Part shown: piece after piece, positions 20,310 to 30,886 of the stretch | Position numbering within the stretch: the stretch's first letter is position 1 | Layout: the number at the start of each line of letters is the position of its first letter | Assembly: GCA_029780695.1 (NCBI GenBank) | Contig: JAKOYD010000164.1 | Coordinates: forward strand, 62,001-126,000 | DNA from: Pseudomonadota bacterium | Lineage (GTDB): Bacteria > Pseudomonadota > Gammaproteobacteria > Burkholderiales > Burkholderiaceae_C | Length of the DNA: 64,000 bases | Direction of reading: 5' to 3' | Position numbers and translations under genes: made by a program | The notes under the pieces: generated by a model | Databases searched by the model: none | What the model saw: only the letters and a program-made list of their open reading frames with translations | What the model was told of the DNA's origin: nothing

Positions 20310-21341
20310 TCATGCGGGCATTGTAAGGCCCCAGTCCGCCAGCGCCGCCGCCAGGTCGGCGGGTAGGGGCGCCTCGAAAGCCAGCGGCTCGCCGGTGATC
20401 GGGTGCTGGAAAGCCAGCCGCCGCGCGTGCAGCGCCTGCCGCTGCAGCCCGGCCGCTGGCGTGCCGCCGTACAGCGCGTCGGCCACCAGCGGATGCCGCA
20501 GCTGCGCCAGATGCACCCGGATCTGGTGCGTGCGGCCGGTGCGCAGCGCGCAGCGCAGCAGGCATCCTTGCTCTGCATTTTGCAGCAACTGAACGCCGGT
20601 CTGCGCGGGCTTGCCGGCATTTCTGTCCAGATCGACGACCGCCATGCGCAGCCGGTTGCGCGGGTCGCGGCCGATCGGGGCGTCCACCTCGCGCTCGGCC
20701 GGCCCGGTCCACGGCCGGTGCGCCAGCGCCAGGTATTCGCGCGTGACGCGCCGTGCCGCGATGGCCGCCACCAGCGCGTCCATGGCCGGGCGCGAACGCG
20801 CCACCACCATCAGCCCGCTGGTGTCGCGGTCCAGCCGGTGCACGATGCCGGCGCGCGGCAACTGGCGCGCCCGTTCGTCGCGCGCCAGCAGGCCGTTGAG
20901 CAGCGTGCCGCTCCAGTGGCCGGGCGCGGGGTGCACCACCAGCCCGGCGGGTTTGTCGATCACGGCCAGGTGCTCGTCCTCATGCACCACGTCCAGCGCC
21001 ATGGGCTGCGGCACGAAGGCCTGGCTCATGGGCGTGGGGCGCAGTTCGATGTCGATGCGGTCGCCCGCGCGCAGCCGGTGCGCCGGCTTGGCCACGGCGC
21101 GGCCGTTGACCTGCGCCGCGCCCGCTTCCACCAGCTGGCCCAGGTAGCTGCGCGAAAACTCGGGCACCAACGCCGCCAGCGCGCGGTCCAGCCGGTCGCC
21201 ATGATGGGCCGGGGGCACCTGCAGGGCGCGCGATTCGGCTTCGGCGGCGGTGTCGGCGGCTTCGTCGTCCCCGTCGACCGCGGCAAGGGCCAGCGCCTGC
21301 GCAGAAGGGGTGGCCGATATAATGGGTCGAGCTTGATTCAA
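20310..21341 (-). CDS. rluD: 23S rRNA pseudouridine synthase RluD
   Basis: Makes pseudouridines in helix 69 of 23S rRNA. 343 residues: S4 domain (about 47-100), RluA-type catalytic domain with HRLDRDTSG at 168-176 (catalytic Asp171), and GRTHQIRVHL late in the protein. The first codon is TTG at 21341 and no Shine-Dalgarno is obvious, so the true start may be internal. It is divergent from bamD with only 14 bp between start codons, the usual rluD/bamD pairing. Confidence 0.92.
   Translation of the reverse strand: MNQARPIISATPSAQALALAAVDGDDEAADTAAEAESRALQVPPAHHGDRLDRALAALVPEFSRSYLGQLVEAGAAQVNGRAVAKPAHRLRAGDRIDIELRPTPMSQAFVPQPMALDVVHEDEHLAVIDKPAGLVVHPAPGHWSGTLLNGLLARDERARQLPRAGIVHRLDRDTSGLMVVARSRPAMDALVAAIAARRVTREYLALAHRPWTGPAEREVDAPIGRDPRNRLRMAVVDLDRNAGKPAQTGVQLLQNAEQGCLLRCALRTGRTHQIRVHLAQLRHPLVADALYGGTPAAGLQRQALHARRLAFQHPITGEPLAFEAPLPADLAAALADWGLTMPA
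21318..21323 (+). promoter_or_regulatory. Candidate -10 box for bamD
   Basis: Perfect TATAAT 33 bases before the bamD ATG, overlapping the first codons of rluD on the other strand. The -35 region is poor (about 21295-21300), so activity is inferred from the -10 alone. Confidence 0.4.
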
Positions 21342-21355
21342 GAGGACTGCGACTG

Positions 21356-22159
21356 ATGCAACGTGCCCGATTATCAGCCGCCGGCGCTGCCGTTCTGGCG
21401 CTTGCCGTGCTGCTGTCGGCGTGCTCGTCCAAGCCGGTGGACAAGACCGCCGGCTGGAGCCCCAACCGCATTCACGCCGAGGCCAAGGACGAACTGAAGT
21501 CCGGCGCCTACGACAAGGCGATCCCGCTGTACGAAAAGCTGGAAGGCCGCGCCGCCGGCACGCCGCTGGCGCAGCAGGCCCAGCTGGACAAGGCCTACGC
21601 CCAGTTCCGCGACGGCCAGCGCGCCGAGGCGCTGGCCACGCTCGACCGCTTCATGCGCCTGCACCCGGCCAGCCCGGCGCTCGATTACGCGCTGTACATG
21701 AAGGGCGTGATCAACTTCAACGACAACCTGGGCCTGTTCTCCTTCCTGTCGCGGCAGGACTTGTCCGAACGCGACCAGAAGGCCGCCAAGGAAGCCTTTG
21801 AGTCGTTCAACGAACTGGTCACGCGCTTCCCCGATTCGCGCTACGCGCCCGACGCGCGTGCGCGCATGCGCTACACCGTCAATGCGCTGGCGCAGTACGA
21901 AGTGCATGTGGCGCGCTACTACTACACGCGCGGCGCCTACGTGGCCGCCGTCAGCCGCGCGCAGCAGGCGCTGGCCGACTACCGCGACGCCCCGGCGCTG
22001 GAAGAAGCGCTGTACATCCTCACCCAGTCCTACGACAAGCTCGGCATGACCGAACTGCGCGACGACGCCCGCCGCGTGCTGGACCAGAACTACCCCAACA
22101 GCGTCTACCTGGCGCGCGGCCTGCGCGGGCGCGACAAGCCGTGGTGGCAGTTGTGGTGA
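21356..22159 (+). CDS. bamD: Outer membrane assembly lipoprotein BamD
   Basis: Essential TPR lipoprotein of the BAM complex that contacts BamA. 267 residues with a signal peptide and lipobox LLSAC (Cys23), then TPR-type helices. The C-terminal motif ...YPNSVYLARGLRGRDKPWWQLW is characteristic of the family in Burkholderiales. It is monocistronic here: a divergent rluD lies upstream and a GC-rich repeat directly downstream. Confidence 0.95.
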   Translation: MQRARLSAAGAAVLALAVLLSACSSKPVDKTAGWSPNRIHAEAKDELKSGAYDKAIPLYEKLEGRAAGTPLAQQAQLDKAYAQFRDGQRAEALATLDRFMRLHPASPALDYALYMKGVINFNDNLGLFSFLSRQDLSERDQKAAKEAFESFNELVTRFPDSRYAPDARARMRYTVNALAQYEVHVARYYYTRGAYVAAVSRAQQALADYRDAPALEEALYILTQSYDKLGMTELRDDARRVLDQNYPNSVYLARGLRGRDKPWWQLW

Positions 22160-22162
22160 CAA

Positions 22163-22290
22163 CCCCCTGAGCGCCTGACGGCGCTTCCCCCTTCTCTCGC
22201 TGCGCTGCGCTTCGCGGGAAGGGGGACAACGCCAGCGGGCGGGCCAAGCCCTTCCGCGGCGTTCCGCGGCTGGCCTGCTCCGCGGCCTGT
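22163..22290 (+). repeat. Gene-3'-end GC-rich repeat, copy 5 (after bamD)
   Basis: Plus-strand sense copy a few bases after the bamD stop. The first stem is longer than in other copies (CCCCCTGAGCGCC...GGGAAGGGGG), followed by the GACAACGCC...GGCGTTC arm and GGCCTGCTCCGCGGCC. The same element follows purA, rodZ and iscS on the other strand. Confidence 0.6.
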
Positions 22291-22659
22291 CGACTTGCTA
22301 CGTATTCAATAGCTTCATGCGCCGACTGAGCAGGCGGTGGAGCAGGATTTTCCTGTTTTGCGTCAGTTGCTCAATGAAGCAGGTGCTGACGCCCGACCGC
22401 GCCGCCTGTGTCGCGCGGCCCGGGCATGCCGTTGCTAAACCGTGGCCTGCCAACGTTCAACGCATATCGAACTGTTGGGTATGTCGGCGGCAATGGGTCA
22501 TAGCCCCCTGGTTCGGGCCTTGTCTACCGCACTCACCACCGCTAAAATCTAAACCTGACGCCTAATTATTTAGACTAAAGCATTAGTTTTGGCGTGCGGG
22601 CGTGATTCAACGCCCAATTTCACCCACAGTGCGCCGCCAGCCGTCGGGCGCCAACCGTC
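22291..22659. other. Intergenic stretch upstream of the IPTL-CTERM gene
   Basis: No convincing gene. A fragment of the dispersed repeat (ATTCAATAGCTTCATGCGCC) is near 22303-22322, and 22540-22600 is markedly AT-rich compared with the neighbourhood, as expected for a promoter or regulator site of the next gene. I could not define -10/-35 boxes. Confidence 0.4.
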
Positions 22660-24321
22660 ATGGAATCCCAGGTCATGTTCAGCAAGTTTAGATGGATCGG
22701 AGGTTGGGTCGTTGGTGCCTGCCTCGCGCTGGCTGGCGCCCAAACGCAGGCAGCCACCCTGAGTTATGCGGTCTCAACGCCAGTGTCGAATTACGCCGGC
22801 TCAGTAACCGAGCCGACGCCGCCTGCCTGGTGGACCGAAGGACAACGCATCTTTATCCCAACTCCCGTCAACCAAACCTTGGCGGTGCCCCAATTCAACC
22901 CCGCGTTGGGCACGTTGACAGCGGTGCGCATCAAGACGCGCGCAGCGTTACAAGGCACCATCACCTTAGCGCTTGGCTCCACAGGCGGTAACGCAAGCGA
23001 AACCGTTACAGGAACCTCTAACGGCAGGTTGCGATTCACGTTGCCGTTGATGACCCAGATGACGTCATCGCCTGCATACAGCTTTACCGCAGATTTGACG
23101 CCCAACACCGCAGCCACGTCGCCCGATTTGCTGGCCGATGAACCAGACTACAACCTGGCCACCGTCCCATCCAGCGCCTTCGCAGCCTACCTAGGCTCTG
23201 GAACCTGGAGCGCCAGGGTGACCGGCGGCGCTTCATTTGAAGTGGACGACGCCAACCAAACGGGTCAATCGGGAGGCAGTCAGGTAACGCGTGCGTGGGC
23301 CGCCGTCGTTGTGGAGTATGACTACACGCCTGCGCCCATTGACCTGACCCTGGCCAAGACGCTCACTTCCACCGGCCCTTACGTGGCTGGCAGCACCGCC
23401 ACTTTCAAACTGGCGGCCAGCAACCTAGGCCCCGGCACGGCGCAGCCGGCCATCGTCGTCAAGGACATGCTGCCCACCGGCCTGCAGTTCGTCAGCGCCA
23501 CCGGCACCGACTGGACTTGCGGCGCCGCCGGCCAGGTAGTGACCTGCACCCGCAGCAGCACGGCGGCCGAACTGGCGAGCGGAGATGCAGCCAGCCCCAT
23601 CACCGTGACGGCGAAGGTGGCAGCGGGCGCCAGCGGCACATTGACCAACGTCGCTTATGTGGCCCCGGCCGCCGATGAAACCGCCACGGAATCGAACCTG
23701 GCCAACGGCTACGACGACGGCAATCCCGCCACCGGTTCCAACAACGACGCCTCAGCCGCGCTCACCGTCACGCCGTCCATCGACCTGACGCTGGCCAAGA
23801 CCCTGACGTCCACCGGCCCCTACGCCGTGGGCAGCACCGCCACCTTCAGCCTGGTGGCCAGCAACCGGGGCCCGGATACGGCGCAGCCGGCCATCGTGGT
23901 GCAGGACACACTGCCCACCGGCCTGCAGTTTGTCAGCGCCACCGGCACCGACTGGACCTGCACCAACGCCGGCCAGGTGGTCACCTGTACACGCAGCGCC
24001 ACGGCAGCGGCCCTGGCCAACGGCGCAACGGCCCGTCCGATCACGCTGACCACCAAGGTGGCGGCGGGCGCCAGCGGCACCTTGACCAGCACGGCTTATG
24101 TGGCACCCGCGGCCAACGAAACGGCCATCGAAACCAATCTGGCCAACGGCTACGAGGACGGCAGCCCGCTGACAGGATCGAACAACGATGCGTCGGCGGG
24201 TTTGACGGTGGCCGCCGTGACGCCGCCCGCCCCGGTGCCAACGCTGAACGAATGGGCATTGATGCTGCTGGGCCTGCTGGCCTGGGGCACCGCCGCCCTA
24301 CGGTTGCGGCGCGGGGTGTGA
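22660..24321 (+). CDS. IPTL-CTERM surface protein with two DUF11 repeats
   Basis: 553 residues. The N-terminal signal segment ends near AQTQAA, followed by a roughly 190-residue region without an obvious family. Two near-identical 147-residue DUF11 units follow, each opening IDLTLAKTLTSTGPY (DNA 23341-23781 and 23782-24222). The C-terminus is PVPTLNEWALMLLGL, a hydrophobic segment and RRGV: the IPTL-CTERM sorting signal, which in other bacteria is handled by exosortase XrtH. Predicted to be exported and processed at the envelope. ATG 22675 (MFSKFRW) is an alternative start. Ligand and role are unknown. Confidence 0.85.
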   Translation: MESQVMFSKFRWIGGWVVGACLALAGAQTQAATLSYAVSTPVSNYAGSVTEPTPPAWWTEGQRIFIPTPVNQTLAVPQFNPALGTLTAVRIKTRAALQGTITLALGSTGGNASETVTGTSNGRLRFTLPLMTQMTSSPAYSFTADLTPNTAATSPDLLADEPDYNLATVPSSAFAAYLGSGTWSARVTGGASFEVDDANQTGQSGGSQVTRAWAAVVVEYDYTPAPIDLTLAKTLTSTGPYVAGSTATFKLAASNLGPGTAQPAIVVKDMLPTGLQFVSATGTDWTCGAAGQVVTCTRSSTAAELASGDAASPITVTAKVAAGASGTLTNVAYVAPAADETATESNLANGYDDGNPATGSNNDASAALTVTPSIDLTLAKTLTSTGPYAVGSTATFSLVASNRGPDTAQPAIVVQDTLPTGLQFVSATGTDWTCTNAGQVVTCTRSATAAALANGATARPITLTTKVAAGASGTLTSTAYVAPAANETAIETNLANGYEDGSPLTGSNNDASAGLTVAAVTPPAPVPTLNEWALMLLGLLAWGTAALRLRRGV

Positions 24322-24393
24322 CGACCGGTGCAGTCGCGCCGGGGACGACTTTGACGCGCGATTGAGTCTGGGTGCATGGGGTGTGCCTGGTGG

Positions 24394-24432
24394 GTTCCCG
24401 CGTTCACGGAAATGGCGGGAAGACGCGGGAAC
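24394..24432. terminator. Inverted repeat between convergent genes
   Basis: Perfect 10-bp arms GTTCCCGCGT (24394-24403) and ACGCGGGAAC (24423-24432) around a 19-base loop, between the convergent IPTL-CTERM gene and dinG. No U-tract follows on either strand, so it is at best a weak bidirectional terminator. Confidence 0.3.
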
Positions 24433-24502
24433 GCCGGAGGAGCCATTCAATCGCTGCTCAATCCACCATCCCATTTGCTCCTGAAAAAATAGCTAACTGC
24501 GC

Positions 24503-26575
24503 CTACCGGACGGGCGCTACAGGTCGATTTATTGCAGAATCATTGTCGGCTGGTGCTGGCGCAGCGCGCAGCGCGCCCAGCGCGGCGTCGAATTCGGCCT
24601 GACTGGTCAGGCGCCGCATGGGCGGCAGCGCGGCCAGCAGGCGGCGGCCGTAGCCCATCTGGGTCAGGCGGGTGTCGCAGATGACGAGCAGGCCGGTGTC
24701 GGTTTCGCGGCGGATCAGGCGGCCGGCGCCTTGCTTCAGGGCCACGGCGGCTTCGGGGACCGAATAGTCGGCGAAGGCGCTGCGGCCCTCGGATTCGATG
24801 CGGCGGCAGCGCGCCTCGACCAGCGGGTCGCCGGGCGGCGGAAAGGGCAGCTTGTCGATGACGACCAGTTGCAGCGCGTCGCCCGGCATGTCGATGCCTT
24901 CCCAGAACGAAGCCGAGGCGACCAGCACGCAGCCGGGCCGGCCGTCCGCGCTGCCGGCGCGAAAACGGTCCATCAACACCCGCTTGGGCCACTGGCCTTG
25001 CACCAGCACTTCGACGCCCGAACTGGGCGGAAAGCGCTCGGCGAGCGATTCGCCGATGCTGCGCAGCGCGCGCAGCGTGGTGGTCAGCACCAGGGTGCGG
25101 CCGCCCAGCCGGGCCGCCGCGTCGCCGGCCAGCCGCGCGACATGGGCGCTGTGGGCCGGGTCGGCCGGGCGCGCGATGTGCGCGGGCACGTACAGCGCGG
25201 CCTGGCGCGCGTAGTCGAAAGGGCTGCCAATGCGCAGCACCTGGGCCTGCTGCAGCCCGCACGGCTGGGTGAACCACGACAGCCGCTCGTCGTCGCCCAG
25301 CGTGGCCGACACGAACACCCAGGCGCGCTGGCGTTCGCCCTCGGCCGGCGCGGCCAGCAGGCGGGTCCGCACGGCGTCGGCGATGTCGAGCGGCGATTCG
25401 ATCAGGCGCAGCGCCTGGCCGACGTCGACCCAGCGCACCAGCGCGACGTCGCACGGCGCGCCGAAGCGCTCGGCGCGGCCGGCCAGCAGCAGCGCGCGTT
25501 CGTGCAGGCGCACGAAGTCGGGCGCCAGTTCGCTCACGGTGTCGAGTGCGTCGCCGGCCTGCAGCAGCGCCTGGTGCAGGCGGCTCAGGCCGGCGCGCCA
25601 TTCAGTGGGGTCTACGCCGTCGGGCGCCTCGTCGGTCCAGCGCAGGCGGGTGGCGCCGCGCACGCTGCCGGCGGACAGGCGCAGTTGCCGCGCCGCCATT
25701 TCGACGCCGCTGGCCAGTGCCGTCCAGTCGCACAGGCCGCGCGCCTGCTGCAGGCCGGCGCCCAGCAGGTCGCGGGCAAAGTCCAGCAATTGCCCGGTGG
25801 CCAGCTGCTGGCCCAGAAACTGGATGCCGGTCTCATTGAGCTGGTGCGCCTCGTCGAAGATGGCCACGCGCACGGTGGGCAGCAGCTCGGCCATGCCGGA
25901 TTCGCGAATGGCCAGGTCGGCAAAGAACAGGTGGTGGTTGATGACCACGACGTCGGCCGCCATGGCTTCGCGCCGCGCCAGGTTGACGTGGCAGGCGCGA
26001 AACTGCGGGCAGTCGGCGCCCAGGCAGTTCTCGCGCGTACTGGTGACCAGCGGGATGAGGGGCGACCGCTCGTCCAGCCCCGGCATTTCGGCCAGGTCGC
26101 CGGTTTTCGTCGTCTTCGACCAGCGCTCTACTTTGGATAGCGCGTGATACCCGTGTGGCGCGGGCAGGTCGCCGCTGTGGGCCGCCAGATCGAGCCGGTG
26201 CAGGCACAGATAGCTGGCGCGCCCCTTGAGCAGCGCCATGCGCACCGGCACCCCCAGCGCGCGCGCCAGCCGCGGCAGGTCGCGGCCGAACAGCTGGTCC
26301 TGCAGCGTCTTGGTGGCGGTGGACAGCAGCACGCGCTCGCCCGACAGCAGCGCCGGCACCAGATAGGCAAAGGTCTTGCCCACGCCGGTGGCGGCTTCGG
26401 CCACCAGCACGCCGCCCTGCTCGATGGCCTGGGCGACGGCCAGCGCCAACTGCGTCTGGCCCGCGCGGGCGTGAAAGCCCTCGGCCGCCTGGGCCAGCGG
26501 GCCGGTGTCGGCAAACTGGGCGCGCACGGCGTCGGCCAGCGGGTGGCGTGGCGGGTCGCTGGGTGGCTGGCTCAT
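24503..26575 (-). CDS. DinG-family ATP-dependent DNA helicase
   Basis: 690 residues from ATG 26575. Superfamily 2 helicase of the XPD/DinG type, with Walker A AATGVGKT (61-68), DEAH box (241-244) and the four iron-sulphur cysteines Cys124, 184, 189 and 195 in the expected spacing. It could be DinG or its paralogue YoaA; either unwinds 5'-tailed DNA and R-loops during repair. The last residues, INRPVAPVR and the stop codon, are encoded by a copy of the dispersed repeat, and another degenerate copy lies within codons near 26120-26145. An upstream in-frame start would overlap the DUF465 gene and is unlikely. Confidence 0.9.
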   Translation of the reverse strand: MSQPPSDPPRHPLADAVRAQFADTGPLAQAAEGFHARAGQTQLALAVAQAIEQGGVLVAEAATGVGKTFAYLVPALLSGERVLLSTATKTLQDQLFGRDLPRLARALGVPVRMALLKGRASYLCLHRLDLAAHSGDLPAPHGYHALSKVERWSKTTKTGDLAEMPGLDERSPLIPLVTSTRENCLGADCPQFRACHVNLARREAMAADVVVINHHLFFADLAIRESGMAELLPTVRVAIFDEAHQLNETGIQFLGQQLATGQLLDFARDLLGAGLQQARGLCDWTALASGVEMAARQLRLSAGSVRGATRLRWTDEAPDGVDPTEWRAGLSRLHQALLQAGDALDTVSELAPDFVRLHERALLLAGRAERFGAPCDVALVRWVDVGQALRLIESPLDIADAVRTRLLAAPAEGERQRAWVFVSATLGDDERLSWFTQPCGLQQAQVLRIGSPFDYARQAALYVPAHIARPADPAHSAHVARLAGDAAARLGGRTLVLTTTLRALRSIGESLAERFPPSSGVEVLVQGQWPKRVLMDRFRAGSADGRPGCVLVASASFWEGIDMPGDALQLVVIDKLPFPPPGDPLVEARCRRIESEGRSAFADYSVPEAAVALKQGAGRLIRRETDTGLLVICDTRLTQMGYGRRLLAALPPMRRLTSQAEFDAALGALRAAPAPADNDSAINRPVAPVR

Positions 26576-26618
26576 CGGGCTACGCACTTGGGCGGCGACA
26601 GTCGGCGGCACGACGAGG

Positions 26619-26822
26619 TCATGCCGGCTCGCGCGGGTCAAGCGCGGCTTCAAGCCGGGCGATGCGGTCGCGCAGGGCCAGGCGGCGCTTTTTCAAGCGC
26701 TGCAGGGCCAGCTCGTCCAGCGGCGTCTGGTCGGCCAGGCGGTCGATGACGGCGTCGAGGTCGGCGTGCTCGATGCGCAGCGCGATGAGTTGGCGCTCGG
26801 GGGAATGCAGATTGGCCGTCAC
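26619..26822 (-). CDS. YdcH/DUF465 small protein
   Basis: 67-residue mostly helical, charged protein (ALQRLKKRRLALRDRIARLE), matching the DUF465/YdcH type in length and pattern. Function is not established. It lies 43 bp upstream of dinG on the same strand. Confidence 0.7.
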   Translation of the reverse strand: MTANLHSPERQLIALRIEHADLDAVIDRLADQTPLDELALQRLKKRRLALRDRIARLEAALDPREPA

Positions 26823-26948
26823 GGATCAGATGCAGGGCAGGAAGCGGCGGAGCGAGGATCGCCCCCCGAGCGGGGGATGGGTACGCCTGTCCGCCCGTTC
26901 AATAATACGGTGTTGCCGCCTGGCGGCGCCCACCCGAGAGTCTTCCGC

Positions 26949-27734
26949 ATGAAAAATGGCTATCGACTCAGTGCCGCCACCGGCTTGCACAAGGGGGATC
27001 GCGCCTATCAGCAGGATCAGGTGGCCCTGCTGTCGCACCCGCGCGTGGCCGGCTGCGTGATGGGCGTGGTGGCCGACGGCATAGGTGGCCGATCAGGCGG
27101 ACGCAAGGCGTCGGACCAGGTGCTGCTGACAGCGCGGCAACTGTTCGAGCACTACGCGCCCGAAGCCGAGGACGCGGGCGAGCTGCTGCGCCAAGTCGGG
27201 CTGCAGGCGCATCTGGTGATCCGGCTCACGGCCATTGCCGCCGAGCAGGAGCCGCACAGCACCCTGGCGGCGTTCGTGATCCACCCCGGGGCCGAATGCC
27301 ATTGGGTGCACACCGGGGATTCGCGGGTGTACCACTTTCGCGGCAACACACTGCTGCGTCGCACCAAGGATCAGTCGTACGTGCAGGCGCTGGTCGACCA
27401 AGGCCAGATGACCGAGGACGAAGCGGCGGACAACCCCCAGTCGAACGTGCTGGTGCACTGCCTGGGCACCCCGGCCGAGCCGACGCTGGAGCTACACCGC
27501 ATCACGCGGCTGCGCATCGGCGATTCGCTGCTGGCCTGCAGCGACGGACTGTGGCATTACTTCACCAGCGAAGAGCTGGGCATGGTGCTGCATGCGTTGC
27601 CGCCGCGCGATGCGAGCGAGTTTCTGGTGGAAAAGGCGCGTTCGCGGGCTGAAGGCCATGGCGACAACCTGTCGCTGGTCATTGTCAAGCTAGAACCGCT
27701 GCAAGACGCCCCACCGGCCCACGCCCGGTCGTGA
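26949..27734 (+). CDS. PP2C-type serine/threonine phosphatase
   Basis: 261 residues from ATG 26949. The metal-binding motifs of the PPM family are all present: GVVADGIGG near residue 35, HTGDSRVYHF, LLACSDGLW and GDNLSLVI near the end. No transmembrane or sensor domain, so it is a stand-alone cytoplasmic phosphatase like Stp/PppA. No partner kinase is in the window. A much longer frame extends upstream across the DUF465 region but has no start support. Confidence 0.88.
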   Translation: MKNGYRLSAATGLHKGDRAYQQDQVALLSHPRVAGCVMGVVADGIGGRSGGRKASDQVLLTARQLFEHYAPEAEDAGELLRQVGLQAHLVIRLTAIAAEQEPHSTLAAFVIHPGAECHWVHTGDSRVYHFRGNTLLRRTKDQSYVQALVDQGQMTEDEAADNPQSNVLVHCLGTPAEPTLELHRITRLRIGDSLLACSDGLWHYFTSEELGMVLHALPPRDASEFLVEKARSRAEGHGDNLSLVIVKLEPLQDAPPAHARS

Positions 27735-27757
27735 CGCCGCCCGCGGCGCGCGCCCGA

Positions 27758-28198
27758 TCAGGGTTTGCCGTCGCCTTTGGGCGCTTGCTTGTCCTGCAAT
27801 TGGCGCAGGCGGGCGGCCGTGCGGCGCTGGCGCTCGACCTCGTTCACGGCCAATTCTTCCTGGCGCAGACGGTCCTGCACGACGCGCCGTTGCAGCCGGG
27901 CTTGACGCACGCAGGCGTTGACGGCAAAGCGCTGCCAGCAGGCTTTTTCAGCCACTTCGAAGCGCTGCAGGGCGGCTTTTTGAGCGGCTTCGATGCGCGC
28001 GCGCTGGGTGTCGAGCCAGGGTTGCAGGGCCTCGGCATCGCTTTCGGGTGGGGCCGTGGCGGCCAGTGCCTGGGCGGCGGCGGCATCGGCGGCGCGTTGG
28101 TCGGCACGCGGATCGGGTGGCGGGGCCGAGCTGCAGGCAGCCAGCGCGCTGGCGCACACCATCAGCAGCCACCATGGGCGAAGGGTCAGGCGCTTCAT
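27758..28198 (-). CDS. Small lipoprotein, unknown role
   Basis: 146 residues with a signal peptide and lipobox LAAC (Cys22), followed by a Gln/Arg/Ala-rich, strongly helical and probably coiled-coil body (for example RQARLQRRVVQDRLRQEELA). No family recognised. The start overlaps the zapE stop by 4 bp, so it is the last gene of the lpdA-zapE direction. Confidence 0.72.
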   Translation of the reverse strand: MKRLTLRPWWLLMVCASALAACSSAPPPDPRADQRAADAAAAQALAATAPPESDAEALQPWLDTQRARIEAAQKAALQRFEVAEKACWQRFAVNACVRQARLQRRVVQDRLRQEELAVNEVERQRRTAARLRQLQDKQAPKGDGKP

Positions 28199-29298
28199 GT
28201 CAGCTGAGTATCCACCGTGCGATGCTCCAGCGCCAGGTATTCCATCGAACGCATCTCGTTCAGCCGGCTGACGGTGCGCGGAAACTCGTGCGCCAGCGGG
28301 CCTTCGGTGTACAGCAGCTCGGGCGCCACTTCGGCGGACAGGATGAACTTGACGCGCCGGTCGTACAACACGTCGACCAGCCATGTGAAGCGGCGCGCCT
28401 CGCTGGCCATGCGCACCGGCATGTGCGGCACGCCGGACAGCAGCACGGTATGAAACTGGCTGGCGATCTCGAGGTAGTCGTTCTGCGACCGCGGGCCGCC
28501 GCACAGGGTCCGAAAGTCGAACCACACCACGCCGCCAGCGCGCCGGCGCGCGGTGATCTCGCGCGCCTCGATGCGCAGCACCACGTCGTCGTCGCGCGCG
28601 TTGGCGGCCAGGCTGTTGAAGGCGTCGTTCATCGCCGCGTCGGCCTGCGGGCCCAGGGGCGTGTGGTACAGCTCGACCTGCTCGAGCGCGCGGCGCCGGT
28701 AGTCGGTGCCGTTGTCGACGTTGACCACTTCCATGCGCGCGTTCAGCAGGTCGATGGCGGGCAGGATGCGGTCGCGGTGCAGGCCGCCGGGGTACAGGTC
28801 GTCGGGCTTGAAGTTGCTGGTGGTGACAAAGCCCACGCCGTTATCGAACAGCGCCTGCAGCAGGCGGTGCAGGATCATGGCGTCGGTGATGTCGGCGACG
28901 TGGAATTCGTCGAAGCAGATCAGCTTGAACTTGGCCGCCATGCGCTTGCCCAGTTCGTCCAGCGGGTTGACGGTGCCCTGCAGCCCGGCCAGTTCGCGGT
29001 GCACCTCGCGCATGAATTCGTGAAAGTGCAGCCGCGTCTTGCGGCGGATCGGCACGGCGTTGAAGAAGCAGTCCATCAGGAAGCTCTTGCCCCGCCCCAC
29101 CCCGCCGTACATGTACACGCCCTTGGGCACGGGCGGCTTGCGGATCAGCTTCTTGAACGCGTTGGAGCGCTGGGTCTTGTAGACCGTCCAGTCGTCGGCG
29201 CAGCGCTGCAGCGCGGCCACGGCGCGCAACTGCGCCGGGTCGCTCTGGTAGCCGCGCGCGGCCAGTTCGGCTTCGTAGGCTTCGCGCACCGAACTCAT
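28195..29298 (-). CDS. zapE: Cell division protein ZapE (AFG1-like ATPase)
   Basis: 367 residues. P-loop YGGVGRGKSFLMD near residues 65-77 and Walker B CFDEFHVADI identify the AFG1/ZapE ATPase family; in E. coli ZapE acts on the Z-ring under stress. It lies just after lpdA (94 bp) and overlaps the downstream lipoprotein gene. Placement next to the 2-oxoglutarate dehydrogenase genes is common in Burkholderiales. Confidence 0.92.
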   Translation of the reverse strand: MSSVREAYEAELAARGYQSDPAQLRAVAALQRCADDWTVYKTQRSNAFKKLIRKPPVPKGVYMYGGVGRGKSFLMDCFFNAVPIRRKTRLHFHEFMREVHRELAGLQGTVNPLDELGKRMAAKFKLICFDEFHVADITDAMILHRLLQALFDNGVGFVTTSNFKPDDLYPGGLHRDRILPAIDLLNARMEVVNVDNGTDYRRRALEQVELYHTPLGPQADAAMNDAFNSLAANARDDDVVLRIEAREITARRRAGGVVWFDFRTLCGGPRSQNDYLEIASQFHTVLLSGVPHMPVRMASEARRFTWLVDVLYDRRVKFILSAEVAPELLYTEGPLAHEFPRTVSRLNEMRSMEYLALEHRTVDTQLT

Positions 29299-29310
29299 GC
29301 CGCCCGCCCT

Positions 29311-29360
29311 TCGCTATCCAATCGATAGCTATCAACGCAAGTCAGATCAGCGCCAAGGCC
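29311..29360 (-). repeat. Dispersed AAGCGC-type repeat, degenerate copy e
   Basis: CGCTATCCAATCGATAGCTATC followed by an eroded core (ACGCAAGTC...CAGCGCC). It lies in the 94-bp lpdA-zapE spacer. Confidence 0.45.
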
Positions 29361-29392
29361 ATTTTTCATGCCGAAAACTGCGTCGTCAACGC

Positions 29393-30847
<1,455 letters not shown>

Positions 30848-30886
30848 GATGAATCTTCTCGAATCGGGCGCAGCCCGCCACAAGGA

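Noticed and set aside
22317-22565. 82-codon plus-strand frame upstream of the IPTL-CTERM gene
   Set aside because: No Shine-Dalgarno, no motif, starts in a dispersed repeat fragment; more likely intergenic.
24394-24432. Possible CRISPR-like repeat
   Set aside because: A single inverted repeat with no spacer array; no CRISPR array or cas gene is seen anywhere in the window.
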